Below are positions 29,542-31,108 of a DNA stretch of 31,108 nucleotides, in pieces (positions within the stretch are counted from its first letter, which is position 1; every line of letters starts with the position of its first letter). Location: positions 1 through 31,108 of the forward strand of contig CAYYWL010000017.1 in NCBI GenBank assembly GCA_964475135.1, in the 5' to 3' direction. Source of the DNA: TMED14 sp964475135 (GTDB lineage: Bacteria; Bacteroidota; Bacteroidia; Flavobacteriales; Schleiferiaceae). The translations under genes and the position numbers were made by a program. Below the pieces are notes generated by a model that was not told the DNA's origin, searched no databases, and saw nothing but the letters and a program-made list of their open reading frames with translations.

Positions 29542-30993
29542 ATTGCGCTGCGTCCCACGGACTTTGCGCTACAGCCCGAGGTGGTCACCCAAGTGCACTC
29601 CGTGGCTCCCGTGATCGGGCGCAGTCGGTGGCTCCGCGCAGTGGTTGTCGAGGCTGACGCGAGCCAGCTCGCCGCCATTCAAGCCTTGGATTGCGTGCGT
29701 GCAACCCAGCCGGTGGCATTGATGAAGCGGCCTCTTACGAGCATCGAGCAGCGTACAGGTAACTTGTTTCTGGCTTCTCGTTCCGCGTGTGATGGCGACG
29801 AGGGCACCACATCCTACAACTACGGAGCATCCATCGACCAGGTCCTGCAAATCCGAGCGGACGCGCTGCACGATGCGGGCTTCAACGGGGCAGGAGTGAA
29901 GGTGGCCCTCATGGACGGTGGCTTTACGGGCGCCGATACCTATTCCGCGTTTACCGGCGCATGGCAGCAGGGTCGCGTGCTCGGATCCCTCGACTACGTC
30001 GACGGCGACACCAACGTCTTTCACGTGGGCAGCCACGGCATGAGCGTGTGGAGCACCATTTGCGCGGATCTTGACGGCAATTTTGTCGGCACGGCTCCGC
30101 AGGCTTCGTTTTACCTGTTTAAAACTGAAAACCAGATTTCAGAAACCATTGCCGAAGAGTACAACTGGGTCATGGCTGCAGAGCGAGCTGATTCCCTTGG
30201 AGTTGACGTAATCAATACATCGCTGGGTTACACCACCTTTGACAACGGAATCGGTGACCACAGCTACGCCGACATGGACGGCCGTACAACGCCGATTTCG
30301 CAAGCCGCCGTCGCCGCTGCCCGCACCGGAATGATCTTGTGCATTTCGGCCGGAAACGAAGGCAGCTCAAGCTGGAAGTACATTTCGGCTCCCGCCGACG
30401 CCGATTCCATTCTCGCTGTCGGAGCGGTCGATGTCTTCGGAATTCGTGCCGCCTTCAGTAGCCAAGGGCCTTCTGCCGACGGCCGAATAAAGCCCGACGT
30501 GGCCGCGCGGGGCTTAGGCGCAGCCGTCATGAACTCGAACGGCCAAGTCGCTACATCATCGGGAACAAGCTTCTCGTCGCCCATCATGGCGGGTGCCATG
30601 GCGAGCCTGGTTCAGGCCGCCAAAACGCTTCCCAACGGATACAGTGCTCAAGACCTCATTCACCGCGTCCGCATGTCGGCCCACAAGTCATTGGCTCCGG
30701 ACTCGCTCGTCGGCTACGGAATCCCCAACTTTGCCATCGTCCTCAACGGCCTAGGTGTCGAACCACTTCAGGATTTGAAGCCTTGGACCCTTCACCTTGC
30801 GCCCAACGGATGGACGCTACGCCGAACTGCCTCTGGAACCGCAGACATCCTCGAGTTCTTCTCGGTGGACGGACGCGTGCTCGAGCACATCGAAGTGGCG
30901 CCGGGTCAAACTGAGATTCCGCTTCGAGGTCGCCCGTTTTGGGGCTACGTGCGCAGCGCCAGCCAAGTCCTACCCATAGCGGCCCGCCACTGA
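29542..30993 (+). CDS. Subtilisin-like serine protease (S8), N-terminus missing, T9SS-like tail
   Basis: 483 residues of an S8 peptidase; the signal peptide and part of the propeptide lie in the gap. The catalytic triad is complete: Asp in V-A-L-M-D-G-G-F (codon 29914), His in G-S-H-G-M-S-V-W-S (codon 30034) and Ser in S-S-G-T-S-F-S-S-P-I-M-A-G (codon 30568). The oxyanion Asn is in S-A-G-N-E-G. The segment before the domain looks like an inhibitor propeptide. The last about 70 residues (W-T-L-H-L-A-P-N-G-W...F-F-S-V-D-G-R-V-L-E...G-Q-T-E-I-P-L) resemble a type IX secretion C-terminal sorting domain, so the protease is probably surface-exposed or secreted. The stop TGA overlaps the next ATG (TGATG). 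Confidence 0.88.
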   Translation: MALRPTDFALQPEVVTQVHSVAPVIGRSRWLRAVVVEADASQLAAIQALDCVRATQPVALMKRPLTSIEQRTGNLFLASRSACDGDEGTTSYNYGASIDQVLQIRADALHDAGFNGAGVKVALMDGGFTGADTYSAFTGAWQQGRVLGSLDYVDGDTNVFHVGSHGMSVWSTICADLDGNFVGTAPQASFYLFKTENQISETIAEEYNWVMAAERADSLGVDVINTSLGYTTFDNGIGDHSYADMDGRTTPISQAAVAAARTGMILCISAGNEGSSSWKYISAPADADSILAVGAVDVFGIRAAFSSQGPSADGRIKPDVAARGLGAAVMNSNGQVATSSGTSFSSPIMAGAMASLVQAAKTLPNGYSAQDLIHRVRMSAHKSLAPDSLVGYGIPNFAIVLNGLGVEPLQDLKPWTLHLAPNGWTLRRTASGTADILEFFSVDGRVLEHIEVAPGQTEIPLRGRPFWGYVRSASQVLPIAARH

Positions 30994-31108
30994 TGAAGAC
31001 GCGGCTGACCGAACTGCTTGGCATCGAAGTCCCCATCATTCAAGGGGGCATGATATGGTGCGCGGGCTGGGAACTAGCCGCGGCCGTCTCGAACGCCGGA
31101 GGGCTTGG
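30993..31108 (+). CDS. Nitronate monooxygenase/FabK-like flavoprotein, 5' end only
   Basis: The first 38 codons: M-K-T-R-L-T-E-L-L-G-I-E-V-P-I-I-Q-G-G-M, then A-A-A-V-S-N-A-G-G-L-G. This is the standard opening of the NPD family of FMN proteins, where P-I-I-Q-G-G-M and S-N-A-G-G-L-G form the start of the TIM barrel and flavin site. The fragment is too short to choose between nitronate monooxygenase and enoyl-ACP reductase II (FabK). It runs off the window end and overlaps the protease stop by 1 nt. Confidence 0.85.
   Translation, partial: MKTRLTELLGIEVPIIQGGMIWCAGWELAAAVSNAGGL

Overview
The window looks like chromosomal DNA from a member of the Bacteroidota, probably a moderately high-GC, Flavobacteriales/Cryomorphaceae-like marine or aquatic lineage. 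The phylum call rests on the gene order rpmB-rpmG-DUF4295-ftsY-(amn)-rimO, a DnaE with a fused N-terminal proofreading exonuclease, a DUF2805/cryptochrome pair, a subtilase with a type IX-secretion-like tail, many short lipoproteins, and promoter boxes of the TAnnTTTG type. The family-level placement is a guess. Two 100-N blocks (5548-5647 and 29442-29541) show that this is a scaffolded draft or metagenome assembly. Each block truncates the genes on both sides.

Layout. 59-4408 is a mixed block: an AlkA-like glycosylase, a YwaF/TMEM164-like membrane protein, two paralogous lipoproteins that each end in a TM2 membrane domain, an unrecognised lipoprotein and a DUF975 membrane protein. 4474-5547 holds a small toxin-antitoxin-like cassette (118-aa partner of unknown family plus a ParE/RelE-like toxin). 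It is followed by an exact 316-bp copy of the cassette's promoter-proximal part, which runs into the first gap. 5648-7025 is a truncated SLC13 transporter with a small two-TM protein upstream. 7062-8396 is a divergent GH13 amylase-like lipoprotein. A 255-bp non-coding stretch with several palindromes follows.

15021 down to 8652 is a tightly packed minus-strand operon of eight genes: rhodanese, two YeeE/YedE half-transporters, a TsdA-type thiosulfate dehydrogenase, a SoxB-like metallohydrolase, a periplasmic DsrE protein, an OprD-like porin and a GNAT acetyltransferase. Together they form a coherent inorganic-sulfur (thiosulfate) handling locus without SoxXA, SoxYZ or SoxCD. Its promoter carries a CRP/FNR-type palindrome placed about where a class II activator would sit. 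This operon is the most interesting functional unit in the window.

15162-17814 has DUF2805, a cryptochrome/photolyase containing an in-frame 30-bp minisatellite, and yaaA (oxidative and light stress). 18057-23652 is a plus-strand block: a thioredoxin-like protein, cinA, the L28/L33/DUF4295 ribosomal operon with its own promoter box and terminator, ftsY, an AMP nucleosidase and rimO. 23752-31108 is a chain of overlapping plus-strand genes: dnaE, a YwqK-repeat protein, mnmA (cut by gap 2), a subtilase (N-terminus lost in gap 2) and the start of a nitronate monooxygenase/FabK-like flavoprotein.

No tRNA, rRNA, CRISPR array, transposase or phage gene was recognised. Apart from the two N blocks, no stretch above 300 bases lacks a gene. 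A family of short degenerate intergenic words (GCYAACRAGC / AATCTCAGCCAA type) recurs in at least four intergenic regions.
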